64,000 nt of DNA, from the NCBI RefSeq assembly GCF_040436345.1, contig NC_133232.1, forward strand, positions 10,319,501 to 10,383,500, in the 5' to 3' direction. A model generated the notes under the pieces. The model ran no database searches and had not been told where the DNA came from. It worked only from the letters and a program-made list of their open reading frames with translations. This document shows, in pieces, positions 46,858 to 57,264 of the stretch (position 1 is its first letter; every line of letters starts with the position of its first letter). This stretch comes from Pagrus major (Eukaryota; Chordata; Actinopteri; Spariformes; Sparidae). The translations under genes were made by a program, and so were the position numbers.

Positions 46858-47697
46858 GGTCAAAACTCAACTATGGCAATTTTGAGTGTCTCTCAGCGAC
46901 ATAAGCGTCTTCTTGCACAGTGAAGTAGATTAAGCTGTATTTCAGTGAAAAAAGGTTTTTCAAGTAAGTTTCCTTCCGAGGAATGTTTGAAGTTGGATAT
47001 TATGGCAAACATGGTTTCACTTGTTATTTAATTAATTTTTGATCAAAACTCACTTATAGCAATTTTGAGCATCTGTCAGCAGAATAAGGGTCTTTTTGCA
47101 CAGTGAAGTAAATTAAGCTGTATTTCAGTGAAAAAAGATTTTTCAAGCAAGGAATGTTTTAACGTTGGATAAATATTATGGCAAACATGGTTTTACTTGT
47201 TCTTTAATTCATTTTTGGTCAAAACTACTTTATGGCAATTATGAACTTTCTCAGCGAAATAAGTGTCTTTTTGCAAAGTGAAGTAGATTAAGCTGTATTT
47301 CACTAAAAAAAGGTTTTTCAAGTAAGTTTTCTAGCAAGGAATGTTTAAAGTTGGAAAAATGTTATGGCAAACATGGTTTCACTTGTTCTTCAATTCATTT
47401 TTGATCAAAACTAACTTATGGCAATTTTGAGCGTCTCTCAGCGAGATAAGCGTCTTTTTTCACAGTGAACTAGATTAAGCTGTATTTCAGTGAAAAAAAG
47501 TTTTTCAAGTAAGTTTCCTGGTGAGGAATGTTTGAAGTTGGATAAATATTATGGCAAACATGGTTTCACTCATTCTTTAATTCATTTTTGGTCAAAACTC
47601 ATTTATGGCAATTATGAACTTTCTCAGCGAAATAAGTGTCTTTTTGCAGAGTGAAGTAGATTAAGCTGTATTTCAGTGAAAAAAGGTTTTTCAAGTA
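46858..47697. repeat. ~183-bp tandem repeat (satellite-like), about 4.6 units
   Basis: Units begin with GTCAAAACTCAACTATGGCA-type sequence near 46858, 47041, 47220, 47403 and 47590 (spacing about 178-187 bp). Each contains CTCAGCG-AATAAGCGTCTTTTTGC, AGTAGATTAAGCTGTATTTC and ATGGCAAACATGGTTTCACT-type segments. Units differ by scattered substitutions and small indels. The last ends in GTTTTTCAAGTAAGT, where the 20-bp minisatellite starts without a gap. Confidence 0.9.
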
Positions 47698-47865
47698 AGT
47701 GTGTGTATTTATACTGTGTGCTGTATATCTATGCTGTTTATTTAGACTGTGTGCTGTGTATGTATACTGTGTGCTCTGTATTTATGCTGTTTACTGTGTA
47801 TTTATACTCTATAATGTGTATTTATAGTGTGTTGTGAATTTATACTGTGTACTGGGTATACTGGG
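47698..47865. repeat. 20-bp minisatellite, left block
   Basis: Degenerate units of TGTGTATTTATACTGTGTAC with the variant CTGTATATCTATGCTGTTTA, which is also found repeatedly at 51741-52850. It is separated from the main array by the gypsy element. Confidence 0.85.
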
Positions 47866-47879
47866 TATATAAACCATTC

Positions 47880-48240
47880 ATCGTGCAAGGTTCAGTCTCT
47901 CTAATGGGAGAAGATGTGGATCAGGTACCGATCACGATTCTGCGTGATACGGGAGTATCAGTCCCTGATTTTGCAGAATGTTTTGCCGTTTTCAAACAGC
48001 TCATTTTGTGGTTCTGATGCCCTTGTGTGGGGTGTGAAAATGTGTACCTTGTGAGCTCCGCTGCACACTGTGTTCCTTTGCTCGTCACTCGTTTCAGGTC
48101 CTGTGAAAATTGCCATACACGCACGTTTGCCAGTGTCCGGTGTAACTCTCATACTTGGAAATGATCTGGCAGGAAAAAGAGTTTTTCCAACACCTGAAGT
48201 TATTGAAAATCCTGCGCTTGACTCTAGCCCGACTGTGTCC
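47880..48240 (+). pseudogene. Gypsy protease remnant
   Basis: A retropepsin-like ILRDTGVS lies near 47933-47956. After a frameshift comes PVSGVTLILGNDLAGKRVF, the second conserved part (ILGNDLAG) of the protease domain. Stop codons and the frame change make it non-functional. Confidence 0.65.
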
Positions 48241-49226
48241 GCTGCTGTCAGTCCTTTGTTTCCTGCCTGTGTCACGCGGGCCCAGTCACGAAAATTTGAG
48301 GATGTGTTGAATCTGGCTGATCCATTTTTGTCCGAGTGTTGTGAAATTAAGACCGAAAACAAAATGAGGGATAGTTTGCTGCCCGCCACTGCGGAGATGA
48401 ATTTTGTAGTGGATAAGAGTGCCTTCCTTAAGGCACAGCAGAGTGATCTGACTCTGGCTGCATGTCGGACCGCGGCAGGTAGCGCAGACTCTGTTTCCCC
48501 TGTGTATAGTGTGACGGATGGCATCCTGATGCGCAACTGGTATCCCTCTGCCACTGGTGATTTAGGGTGGAATTCTTTCCAGCAGGTGGTGGTACCCCAC
48601 AGTTTTCGCTCCTAAGTTTTCAGTGTTGCTCACGATAACGTGTCTGGCCATTTAGGAATAAGGCAAACGTACCACCGCATCCTGCGTTATTTCTTCTGGC
48701 CAGGGCTGAAGGCTGATGTGCACCGTTTTTGCCACTCCTGTCATGTGTGTCAGCTTAGCGGAAAACCGAATCAGGTTATTCCTCCCGCTCTGTTGCAGCC
48801 CATTCCAGTGCTTGGAGAGCCTTTTGAGCATTAGATTCTGGATTGTGTGGGTCCACTTCCTAAAACGAAGTCCAGCCATCAGTATTTGTGGGCGCTGATG
48901 TGTGCAGCCACTCGCTATCCCGAGGCCATTCTGCTGCGCACATTAAAAGCTAAGGCAGTGGTTAAAGCCCTAGTTAATTTCTTTTCCACTTTTGGCTTAC
49001 CCAAATACATCCAGACAGATCAGGGATCGAACTTCATGTCCAAACTTTTCACACAGGTAATAGCGTCACTGTCCATTACGCACAGAAAGGCCAGCGCGTA
49101 CCATCCTCAGTCCCAGGGTGCACTCGAGGGCTTTCATCAGACGCTAAAATCCATGATAAAAAAGTACTGCCTGGAAAGTGGAAAAGACTGGGATGAGGGG
49201 CTGCCTTTTCGTCTTCTTGCTGTTAA
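48241..49226 (+). pseudogene. Gypsy integrase remnant, zinc finger and catalytic core
   Basis: After a linker with TRAQSRKFEDVLNL, the HHCC zinc finger appears (HLGIRQTYHRILRYFFWPGL, then CHSCHVCQ). The catalytic core follows: LDCVGPLPKTKS (first Asp), YIQTDQGSNFMSK (second Asp) and HPQSQGALEGFHQTL (the Glu). All three acidic residues are retained, but stop codons at 48613 and 48832 interrupt the frame. The domain is cut at 49226 by a TTAA-flanked insertion and continues at 50355. Confidence 0.85.
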
Positions 49227-50350
49227 AGGAACTTGGGGCAGGATTTCTGAAAAAATAAACATGCATTTTAAGTTTTTTAATGCTAATGGGTGATGAAGCA
49301 TTCAAAACCAAAAAGAATGAGCCCACCCACGTATCTCTCCATTGCCTTGAACAGGCTGTGTGCTGCATAATGTACTGCAATTCGGTGACCGAATTTCCCG
49401 CGCAGTCTTGCGGACATGACGTAAGATGACACTGAATGAGTGTCCTCGACGGCTTTCGACTTGGATACACGAAGAAGACAAGCGTGGTGGACCCAAACTA
49501 GTGTTTGGGTAGTAATGGATTCTGCTACGGCCAGCAAACGACCCACCACCACACAAAGTCCACTAAAAAGTCATACCAAGAAGAAAACGAAGGTTTTATC
49601 AGCAGCATGTCGTGAGTCAAAATTACGACCAAAGCTGGGCTGGCACCTGAATAAACATCGGATAGGCGTTCAACTAATGGAGGCAGCTTCAGCTTGAATT
49701 GGGACTGAAAACAGATGCTGACATGGCTCATTTCCTAGTAACCAGGTAAGAAAACATTACAGGTCATGTTTAGAGCTTGATTTGAAAATCATATGAGATC
49801 ACCGAGGACTCGGAGTCACCTAACGTGCAAAGTAGCGTTAGCTGCAAACATGTAACTTGGTCCACGGCTGTGTAACACTGAATAGTTACAGACCGCATTT
49901 TCCACGGTCCTTTAGTCTGAAACCGAAGAGTTAGAAATATGTCCCTTTATATATGGGACCGAAAGCCCAACCTGTTATCCGGGAGGTGACCTTAGCAGCT
50001 GGATGTAGCCACAGGCTAACAGTTTGTTTGTGTCTGTGTAGCAACATTAGCCGCTAACAGCAATCCCGTATCAGAGACGATATTTCTGTCCCTCACTATG
50101 CCGTCTTTGCTTTCGCCTGTGCCTGTCAGACTGCATCAACCGTAACAGTAAATCGCCGCGCTTGTGTGTCGCTACACACCAGCGAGCCGGCTGCTTCATG
50201 TGTGTAGGGGATAAGGCATCAGCTGCACTGCTGTGAAGAGTTAATGCCTGCTCCCGCACCGGCTTGTCTGATGGCTGCAGTTACCCTAACAGCCGCAACG
50301 GCTGTTGTGTCACTATTGAGTCTTATTTCTTGATACTGCCCCAAGTCCCT
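49227..50350. mobile_element. piggyBac-like TTAA element inserted in the gypsy integrase
   Basis: A 1,124-bp insertion flanked by TTAA (49223-49226 and 50351-50354). Terminal inverted repeats are AGGAACTTGGGGCAGGAT (left) and AGGGACTTGGGGCAGTAT (right, reversed), 16 of 18 identical. TTAA duplication is diagnostic for piggyBac-type transposition (Kolobok elements also use TTAA). The host reading frame resumes exactly after one TTAA copy. No transposase was recognised. A plus-strand stretch (about 49515-49735) reads as a host-like coding piece in two frames, including LGLKTDADMAHFLVT, but is frameshifted. Confidence 0.8.
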
Positions 50351-50354
50351 TTAA

Positions 50355-50949
50355 AGAAAGTGTGCAGGAGTCCATTGGTTTCAGCCATGCTGAGCTGGTG
50401 TTTGGTCACACCGTACGGTCCTCTTCGGAGCACTTTCTGTCCGAGACCGCAGGTCCAGTGTCCAATGTGTTAGACTTGGTGAGCAGTTTCAGAGAAAGGC
50501 TGCATAATGCTTGTGAGATGGCCTGCAGCAGGCTGGCTGCATCTCAGAAAAAAATGAAAACTATATTTGATAAAAAGTCTGTTAAGAGAGAGTTTCAGGT
50601 TGGTGATAATGTGCTGGTCCTCCTCCCACTCCCCTGTTCGTCTCTCCAGGTGAAATTTTGTGGCCCATATGTGATTGAGAAACAGTTGAGTGAAACAGAC
50701 TATGTAGTTGGTACTCCAGATGGCAGACACAAAAGCAGAGTTTGTCATGTGAACATGTTGAAACCATATTTCACCCGTAGTGATGCTGCCAGTTCTCCGT
50801 CTTTCAGACCATCCACTGTAGCTTCTATCACCATTGTCACTCCTTCCCTGTACTCGCCTGAAAGTGATGGTTGGTGTGGGAATAGTTCTCCCTGCTTGCA
50901 CCTGAAAAATTCTGAAATTTTTGCCAATTTGCCTGCCCATTTGCAGCAT
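50355..50949 (+). pseudogene. Gypsy integrase C-terminal part (GPY/F region)
   Basis: Continues the integrase: SIGFSHAELVFGHTVR, FDKKSVKREFQVGDNVLVLL, then KFCGPYVIEKQLSETDYVVG (the GPY/F module) and SRVCHVNMLKPYF, followed by the linker LKNSEIFANLPAHLQHL. This piece is uninterrupted by stops. It ends where the next insertion begins. Confidence 0.8.
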
Positions 50950-50959
50950 TTGAATGTTG

Positions 50960-51222
50960 GGACGGCCGGTCCATTCCGAAACACCTCCATTGCGACACCC
51001 CTCCATTCCGAAACACCCCCACTCCGAAACACCGCTGTTCCGAATCCGACTTTCAAGTTCCAATTACTTCCCAATAGGGTTAGGGTTAGGATTAGGGTCA
51101 GGGGTTCCCCAATAGCCTTGTCGGAATAGCGGGGTCTTTAGAAAAAATGGGAAACCACGCCATTACGAAGAATGGAAGTCTATTTTCGGAACAGCGGGGT
51201 TTCGGAAAGGCGGGGTGTAACC
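50960..51222. mobile_element. Foldback MITE with TTAGGG-like core inside the gypsy element
   Basis: A 263-bp insertion flanked by a near-identical 10-bp duplication, TTGAATGTTG (50950-50959) and TTGGATGTTG (51223-51232). The left part has tandem CCATTCCGAAACACC units. The right part holds inverted counterparts such as TTCGGAACAGCGGGGTTTCG. The centre carries AGGGTTAGGGTTAGGATTAG (about 51077-51098). No coding capacity; class unknown. Confidence 0.65.
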
Positions 51223-51660
51223 TTGGATGTTGACGCTCAAGCAGATATTATTCAACTGATTAGCACCCATCCCACGCTGTTTTCCAACACCCCATCCCAC
51301 ACCAGTGTCCTCTCTCACAACATTGATGTGGGTGATCACCTTTCCATTAAACAGCATGCCTACCGTGTCAACCCGACCAAGCGTGCACTGTGTAGAAACG
51401 AGGTTGATTATCTACTGGAAAATGGACTAGCTGTTCCCAGCTCCAGTGCCTGGAGTTCCCCTTGCCTGCTTGTGCCCAAACCAGACCAGACGCCACGTTT
51501 TTGAACTGATTTTAGAAGAGTCAATAATGTCACCAAGCCCGATTCCTATCCATTACTGAATGGAGGATTGTGTAGACAGGGTTGGGTCAGCCATACATGT
51601 CACAAAACTCGACCTGTTGAAAGGTTATTGGCAGGTTCCATTAACCCCACGTGCTTCTGT
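51223..51660 (+). pseudogene. Gypsy reverse transcriptase N-terminal remnant
   Basis: Contains IDVGDHLSIKQHAYRVNPTK, then NEVDYLLENGLAVPSSSAWS and SPCLLVPKPD, the start of a Ty3/gypsy RT. A stop at 51502-51504 falls just before the TDFRRVNNVTKPDSYP motif. A later part with VTKLDLLKGYWQVPLTPRAS is in another frame. The catalytic YxDD motif is missing because the minisatellite begins at about 51661. Confidence 0.8.
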
Positions 51661-53268
51661 GATTTCTGTGTATTTAATGTGTATTTATACTGTGTACTGT
51701 GATTATATACTGTATACTGTGTATTTATATTGTGTACTGTATATCTATGCTGTTTATTTATACTATGTGCTATGTATTTATACTGTGTGCTCTGTATTTA
51801 TACTGTGTACTTGTACTGTTATGCGTATTTATACTGTGTGCTGTGTATTTATAATGTGTACTGTGTATTTATATTGTGTACTGTATATCTATGCTGTTTA
51901 TTTATACTGTGTGCTCTGTATTTATACTGTGTACTTGTACTGTTATGTGTATTTATACTGTGTGCTGTGTATTTATAATGTGTACTGTGTATTTATATTG
52001 TGTACTGTATATCTATGCTGTTTATTTATACTGTGTGCTGTGTATTTATACTGTGGACTGTGTATTAATGCTGTGTACTGTGATTATATACTGTGAACTG
52101 TGTATTTATATTGTGTACTGTATATCTATGCTGTTTATTTATACTGTGTGCTATGTATTTATACTGTGTAATGTGTACTTGCACTGTGTTATGTGTATTT
52201 ATACTGTGCTGTTTATTTATACTGTGTGCTATGTATTTATACTGTGTACTTGTACTGTTATGTGTAGTTATACTGTGTACTGTGTATTTATATTGTGTAC
52301 TGTATATCTATGCTGTTTATTTATACTGTGTGCTGTGTATTTATACTGTGGACTGTGTATTAATACTGTGTAATGTGTATTTCTACTGTTTTGTACTGTG
52401 TATTTATATTGTGTACTGTATATCTATGCTGTTTATTTATACTGTGTGCTGTGTATTTATACTGTGTAATGTGTACTTGTACTGTGTTATGTGTATTTAT
52501 ACTGTGTTTTGTACTGTGTATTTATATTGTGTACTGTATATCTATGCTGTTTATTTATACTGGGTGCTGTGTATTTATACTGTGTAATGTGTATTTATAC
52601 TGTGCTGTTTATGTATACTGTGTGCTCTGTATTTATACTGTGTACTTGTACTCTTATGTGTATTTATACTGTGTGCTGTGTATTTATAATGTGTACTGTG
52701 TATTTATATTGTGTACTGTATATCTATGCTGTTTATTTATAATGTGTGCTGTGTATTTATACTGTGGACTGTGTATTAATACTGTGTAATGTGTATTTCT
52801 ACTGTGTTTTGTACTGTGTATTTATATTGTGTACTGTATATCTATGCTGTTTATTTATACTGTGTGCTGTGTATTTATACTGTGTAATGTGTACTTGTAC
52901 TGTGTTATGTGTATTTATACTGTGTGCTGTGTATTTATACTGTGTACTGGGTATTAATACTGTGTACTGTGTATATATACTATGAACTGTGTTTTTAAAC
53001 TGTGTATTTATGCTGTTTACACTTTATTTATACTGTGTGATTAGTATTTATACTGTTTACTGTGTATTCATACTGTGTAATGTGTATTTATACTGTTAAC
53101 TGTGTTTTAATACTGTGTAATGTGTATTTATACTGTGTAATGTGTATTTATACTTTGTACAGTGTATTTATACTGTGTACTGTGTATTTAAACTTTGTAT
53201 TTACACTGAACAGTGTATTTATACTGTGTAATGTCTATTTATACTGTGTACTGTGTAATGTGTAGACT
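51661..53268. repeat. 20-bp minisatellite, main block
   Basis: About 80 degenerate tandem units of TGTGTATTTATACTGTGTAC. The diagnostic variant ATATCTATGCTGTTTATTTA recurs at 51741, 51895, 52009, 52122, 52304, 52420, 52538, 52720 and 52838; most intervals are about 116 or 182 bp, so a higher-order pattern exists. The unit contains no stop in any forward frame, so long Tyr/Cys/Val/Leu-rich open frames appear. These are artefacts. Confidence 0.95.
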
Positions 53269-53471
53269 TAGACTTAGACAGATTTTATTGTCATTCTGTG
53301 AGCAACAAATGAACACAGAACGAAATTTCGTTTCAGAGGCTCAGCATAGAATTAAAATCAAAGTATATCAAAAAATACCAAAATAAGAAAATAAATATCA
53401 AAAACAGAAACATACTAAAAAGTGCAAATTATTGAAAGTGACATAGTTGAGTTAAGAATAGATGACAATTT

Positions 53472-54770
53472 TCACTTAGAGTTCAGCAGTCTGATGACAT
53501 GGGGGAAAAAGCTGTTATAGAGCCTTGTGGCCCTGCACCGAATGCTGCAGAACCTCTTTCCAGAGTCCAGCACGGAAAACAGTCCATGGCGAGGGTGGGA
53601 GGAGTCTCTGATAATATTCCCAGCTCGGGACATGCAGCACTTGGGAGCAATGTCCTGAATGGAGGGGAGAGAAATCCCAATGATCTTCTCCGCTGTCCTC
53701 ACCACTCTCCTCACATTCTTCCAGTCAGAGGCTTTGCAGCTTCCACACCACACGGAGATGCAGCTGGTCAGGATGCTCTCTATGGTGCTCCTGTAGAATG
53801 TAGCGAGGATGGGCGGGGGCAGGAGGGCTCTCCTCATCCTGCGCAAGAAGTGCAGACGCTGCTGTGCCTTCTTGACCAGTGCCGCAGTGTTTACAGACCA
53901 GGTGAGGTTGTCTGTGATGTGCACCCCCAGGAACTTGGTACTGCTGACCACCTCCACAGCCGTGTTGTTGATGAGAAGTGGAGCGTGGCTGGGCTGCTTC
54001 TTCCTGAAGTCGACAATGATCTCTTTGGTTTTGTCCACGTTCAGGATCAAGTTGTTTTTTCTACACCAGCCCACCAGCTGCTCCACCTCCTCCCTGTAAG
54101 CCAGGTCGTGGTCCTCCCTGATGAGGCCCACCACTGTTGTGTCATCCACAAACTTCACAATGTGGTCGGTGGTAGCCCTTGGGACGCAGTCGTGAGTCAT
54201 CAGAGTGAACAGCAGGGGGCTCAGGACACAGCCTTGAGGGGAGCCTGTGTTGAGGGTGATGACACAGGAGATATTCTGACCAACCCGCACTGACTGTGGT
54301 CTTTCAGTGAGGAAGTCCAGCAGCCAGTTGCACAGTGGGGTGCTGAAGCCCAGGGGTCCCAGTTTGTCTACCAGATGCTGTGGAATGATGGTATTAAACG
54401 CTGAACTGAAGTCCAGGAACAGCATCCGAACATGAGTGTTTTTCTCCTCCAGGTGTGCAAGGCTCAAGTGATGAGCGGTGGAGATGGCATCCTCAGTGGA
54501 GCGGTTTGGCCGGTAGGCAAACTGGAAGGGATCAAACGTGGCAGGGAGTCTGGAGGTGATGTGCTCCTTTACTAGTCTTTCAAAGCACTTCATCATAATA
54601 GGAGTGAGTGCGATGGGCCTGTAGTCATTTAGTGATGTGATTTGAGGTTTCTTTGACACTGGGATGATAGAGGCAGTTTTGAAACATAATGGGACTTTGG
54701 CTTGATCCAGAGAGGTGTTAAAAATGTCTGTTAGGACACAAGCTATCTGATCTGCACATTCCCTGAGCAT
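53472..54770 (-). pseudogene. LINE reverse transcriptase
   Basis: 432 residues in frame with RT blocks: [62 protein letters not shown] and [12 protein letters not shown] (the catalytic FVDD, where related copies have FADD). The C-terminal LINE region follows ([20 protein letters not shown]). The domain looks nearly intact, but upstream frameshifts separate it from the endonuclease, so no complete protein can be made. Orientation and order fit a jockey-superfamily ORF2. Confidence 0.85.
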
Positions 54771-55644
54771 CCTGGTGGGGAACAGTTTTCACAGCAGGAG
54801 TGTTGTTCAGTGCCTCAAACCTCCCAAAGAAGTTGTTTAGTTCATTTAGGAAGTCCACGTCATCGTCACATGCAGGAGGGGCAATCCTGTAGTTGGTGAT
54901 AGTCCGTATGCCTTGCCACATATCCCTGGTGTTAGCGGGATCATGGAAAAAGTCTTGGATTTTACGACTGTGAGCACGCTTTGCTAGTCTGATGGCACAG
55001 TTCAAGTTGGCTCTTGCTGTTCTCAGCCATCTCGTCACCAGACTTGAAGGCTGAGTTCCATGCCTTTAGCATTTTGCGTACTTCATCAGTCATCCAGGGT
55101 TTTTGGTTGGCCCGGGTGGTGATGGATTTGCTAGCGCTGACATCCTCCGTGCATTTGTTGATGTAGACTGACACAGACATGGCATATTCATTTATGTTGA
55201 TGTGATCATTGTAAGTGGCAGCTGCTTTGAACATACCCCAGTCAGTGCACTCAAAACAGTCCTGTAGTGCCTCCATAGCCCCCTCAGACCACACCCTCAC
55301 CTGCCTCACTGTAGGTTTTCCTCTGATCAGCAGGGGCTTATATGCTGGAATTAGCATAACAGATAGATGATCTGAAGAGCCAAGATGGGGGCGGGGAGAT
55401 ACTCTGAATGCATCTTTCATGGTGGTGTAAGCCACATCTAATGTATTTACTCCCCTAGTTGCACAATCCACATGCTGGTGGAAATGTGGCAGAACTGACT
55501 TCATGTTGGCCTGGTTGAAATCCCCAGTGACAATGAAAAAGCCCTCAGTGTGAGTAGATTGCAACTCACTGATAGTCCAGTAGAGAACTTTCATGGCCTC
55601 TTTAGTATCAGCGCTGGGGGGCACGTACACAGCAGTGATGGAAA
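54771..55644 (-). pseudogene. LINE endonuclease C-terminal part and linker
   Basis: Contains [36 protein letters not shown] (GDFN catalytic motif), [14 protein letters not shown] and [14 protein letters not shown] (SDH motif), then a linker to the RT. A frameshift near 55020 moves the linker ([20 protein letters not shown]) to another frame, and a second near 54768 precedes the RT. The N-terminal part lies beyond the piggyBac insertion. Confidence 0.8.
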
Positions 55645-55648
55645 TTAA

Positions 55649-56621
55649 CCCTCTAGGCGCCAAAGTCGCATTATTGCGACAGGCAACATTGCTCATTAAA
55701 ACAGCCCATATCTTTAAATCTACTGCCTTGTGCTGTTACTGCTTGCTACCACTAGATAGCCAATAGATTCAGCTTCAATCCTGACGTCATTTGGGGGTGT
55801 GTTTCTATGCAAAATACCTGAGAAAAAAAAGGTTGAAACCCGACACCAGCTGTCGGAGCGGCAGCGGCTAAGCGGCAGAGTGGGAGAGGAGAGAGCCGTG
55901 GAGCGGTGGCAGTAGTGTGCTGGACAGATCGAGAGACAGATAGCGATTTTTGTAATAAAAAACAAAATGCCCAAAAGACTTTACAGTGCGGATGAGGTGC
56001 TTGCACAGATCTTTGCTGATCGCGATTCAGAAGGGGACGATTTGCCCTCTGATGACGATCGCTCGTCAGAGACGAGTGACTGACGATGCTGCAGCTGCGC
56101 ACACTGTCACCTAAGCAACACACGCTGATCACTGCGAGAGTTTTCTTTTCTTTTTACAAGTTAGATTAGGAAATTTACTCCTATCAGATTCCTGTTCATT
56201 TACTCTGAGGATGAGAGGATGAAAAAATTGAAATGAAATGAAAAAAAATCTACTGTGTAAATATGTTCAGAATTCCGTTTTACTGAATTTTACCTGGTGA
56301 TATACAAATTAGATTAGTAAATTTACTCCAATCAAACTCCTGTTCCTTTATTTTGAGGATGAGATGACAATATAATTATTTTTTTTCTGTGTAAATATGT
56401 TAAAAAATCAGTTTTACTGAAACTTACTTTCAGTCACCTGGTGACGTCACAATATGCAAATTAGATGATTAAATTAACTCCCATCACAAACTTTGGGTCA
56501 TTATGAATATTTTTCTCATTTACACTATGGATTTATCTCTCACCACTTCCAAGCTACAGCCTTTTGAAATCTTACAATCCAAACGGAATATTTTCCTAAA
56601 TAAACTCTGGCGCCTAGAGGG
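55649..56621. mobile_element. piggyBac-type element, internally deleted, inserted in the LINE
   Basis: A 973-bp insertion flanked by TTAA (55645-55648 and 56622-56625). Terminal inverted repeats CCCTCTAGGCGCCA are perfect over 14 bp and begin with CCCT, as in many piggyBac elements. The LINE endonuclease frame resumes exactly after one TTAA copy. A short plus-strand frame (55967-56083) looks like a transposase N-terminus; the rest of the transposase is missing. Confidence 0.9.
55967..56083 (+). pseudogene. piggyBac transposase N-terminal remnant
   Basis: A 38-residue frame beginning MPKRLYSADEVLAQIFADRD, followed by an acidic run with DSEGDDLPSDDD, then TGA. An acidic, disordered N-terminus is typical of piggyBac (PGBD4-like) transposases. 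The DDD catalytic core and Cys-rich C-terminus are absent, consistent with internal deletion. The link rests on composition plus the surrounding TTAA/CCCT termini. Confidence 0.5.
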
Positions 56622-56625
56622 TTAA

Positions 56626-57264
56626 GGAAAACTCCCTGGGCATATAGAATGGTCTGCAGTTTACATTCAGAAGCTCAATGTCCGGTGAGCAATGGCTTGA
56701 GACAAACTTAGCATTTATACACCAGTTGTTGTTGATGTAAATACAGAGACCACCCCCTCGGGATTTACCGCTGAGTGCGCAGCTCCTGTCAGCACAAAAA
56801 GTAGCCAGTCCCTCGAAGCTGACAGCATTGTCCGGGATTGATGAGTTTAGCCATGTCTCTGTCAGAATTATTGCGCAACAGTTCCTCATCTCTCGTTTAC
56901 TCGTTAATTCCAGCTGTAGATGATCTATTTTGTTTTCCAGGGAACAAACGTTTGAGAGGAAGATAGATGGAAGTGGCGTTTTATAGGGGTTAGCCTTTAG
57001 CTTGGCTGTTAGTCCTCCCCAACAGCCGCGCTTCCGCCTTCGGTCACACCGTCTCCGCTTGCTCCTTTGTCGGCTTGTGATGCAAGGAGCGTCCAGAGCA
57101 ACTGGGTCTTGTCGGCGTAGCACTAGGTCACACCGCCTCCGCTTGCTCCTCTGTCGGCTTGTGATGCTAGTAGCGTCCATAGCAACTGGGTCTTGTCGGC
57201 GTAGCATTCGGTCACACCGCCTCCGCTTGCTTCTCTGTCGGCTTGTGATGTTAGGAGCATCCAT
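56626..57264 (-). pseudogene. LINE 5' coding part with endonuclease N-terminus
   Basis: Minus-strand frame with a basic repeat region, then LPSIFLSNVCSLENKIDHLQ, CCAIILTETWLNSSIPDNAV (the ETWL catalytic Glu) and GKSRGGGLCIYINNNWCIN, the first half of the AP endonuclease. It is cut by the TTAA insertion at 56625. The 28-residue tandem repeat upstream is listed separately. Confidence 0.8.

Larger units (their letters stand above)
47866..51660 (+). mobile_element. Decayed Ty3/gypsy retrotransposon, Gmr1-like (integrase before RT)
   Basis: Plus-strand pol remnants occur in the order protease, integrase, reverse transcriptase. This order, unusual for Ty3/gypsy, is known for the Gmr1 group of deuterostome elements. 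No LTRs, gag, RNase H or complete RT remain: both ends pass into the 20-bp minisatellite. Coding sequence is broken by stop codons (48613-48615, 48832-48834, 51502-51504), by frameshifts in the protease, and by two later insertions (49227-50350 and 50960-51222). Confidence 0.8.

Noticed and set aside
46858..47865. CRISPR-like array
   Set aside because: The repeats are contiguous tandem satellites without unique spacers, and the genome is eukaryotic.
47958..48554. 198-codon minus-strand open frame
   Set aside because: Antisense to the gypsy protease and linker; no domain of its own.
51560..53265. Long Tyr/Cys/Val/Leu-rich open frames that look like membrane proteins
   Set aside because: They arise from the 20-bp minisatellite, which lacks stop codons in every forward frame; no start context, splice sites or homology.
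53499..54293. 264-codon plus-strand open frame
   Set aside because: Antisense shadow of the LINE reverse transcriptase, which has clear RT motifs on the minus strand.
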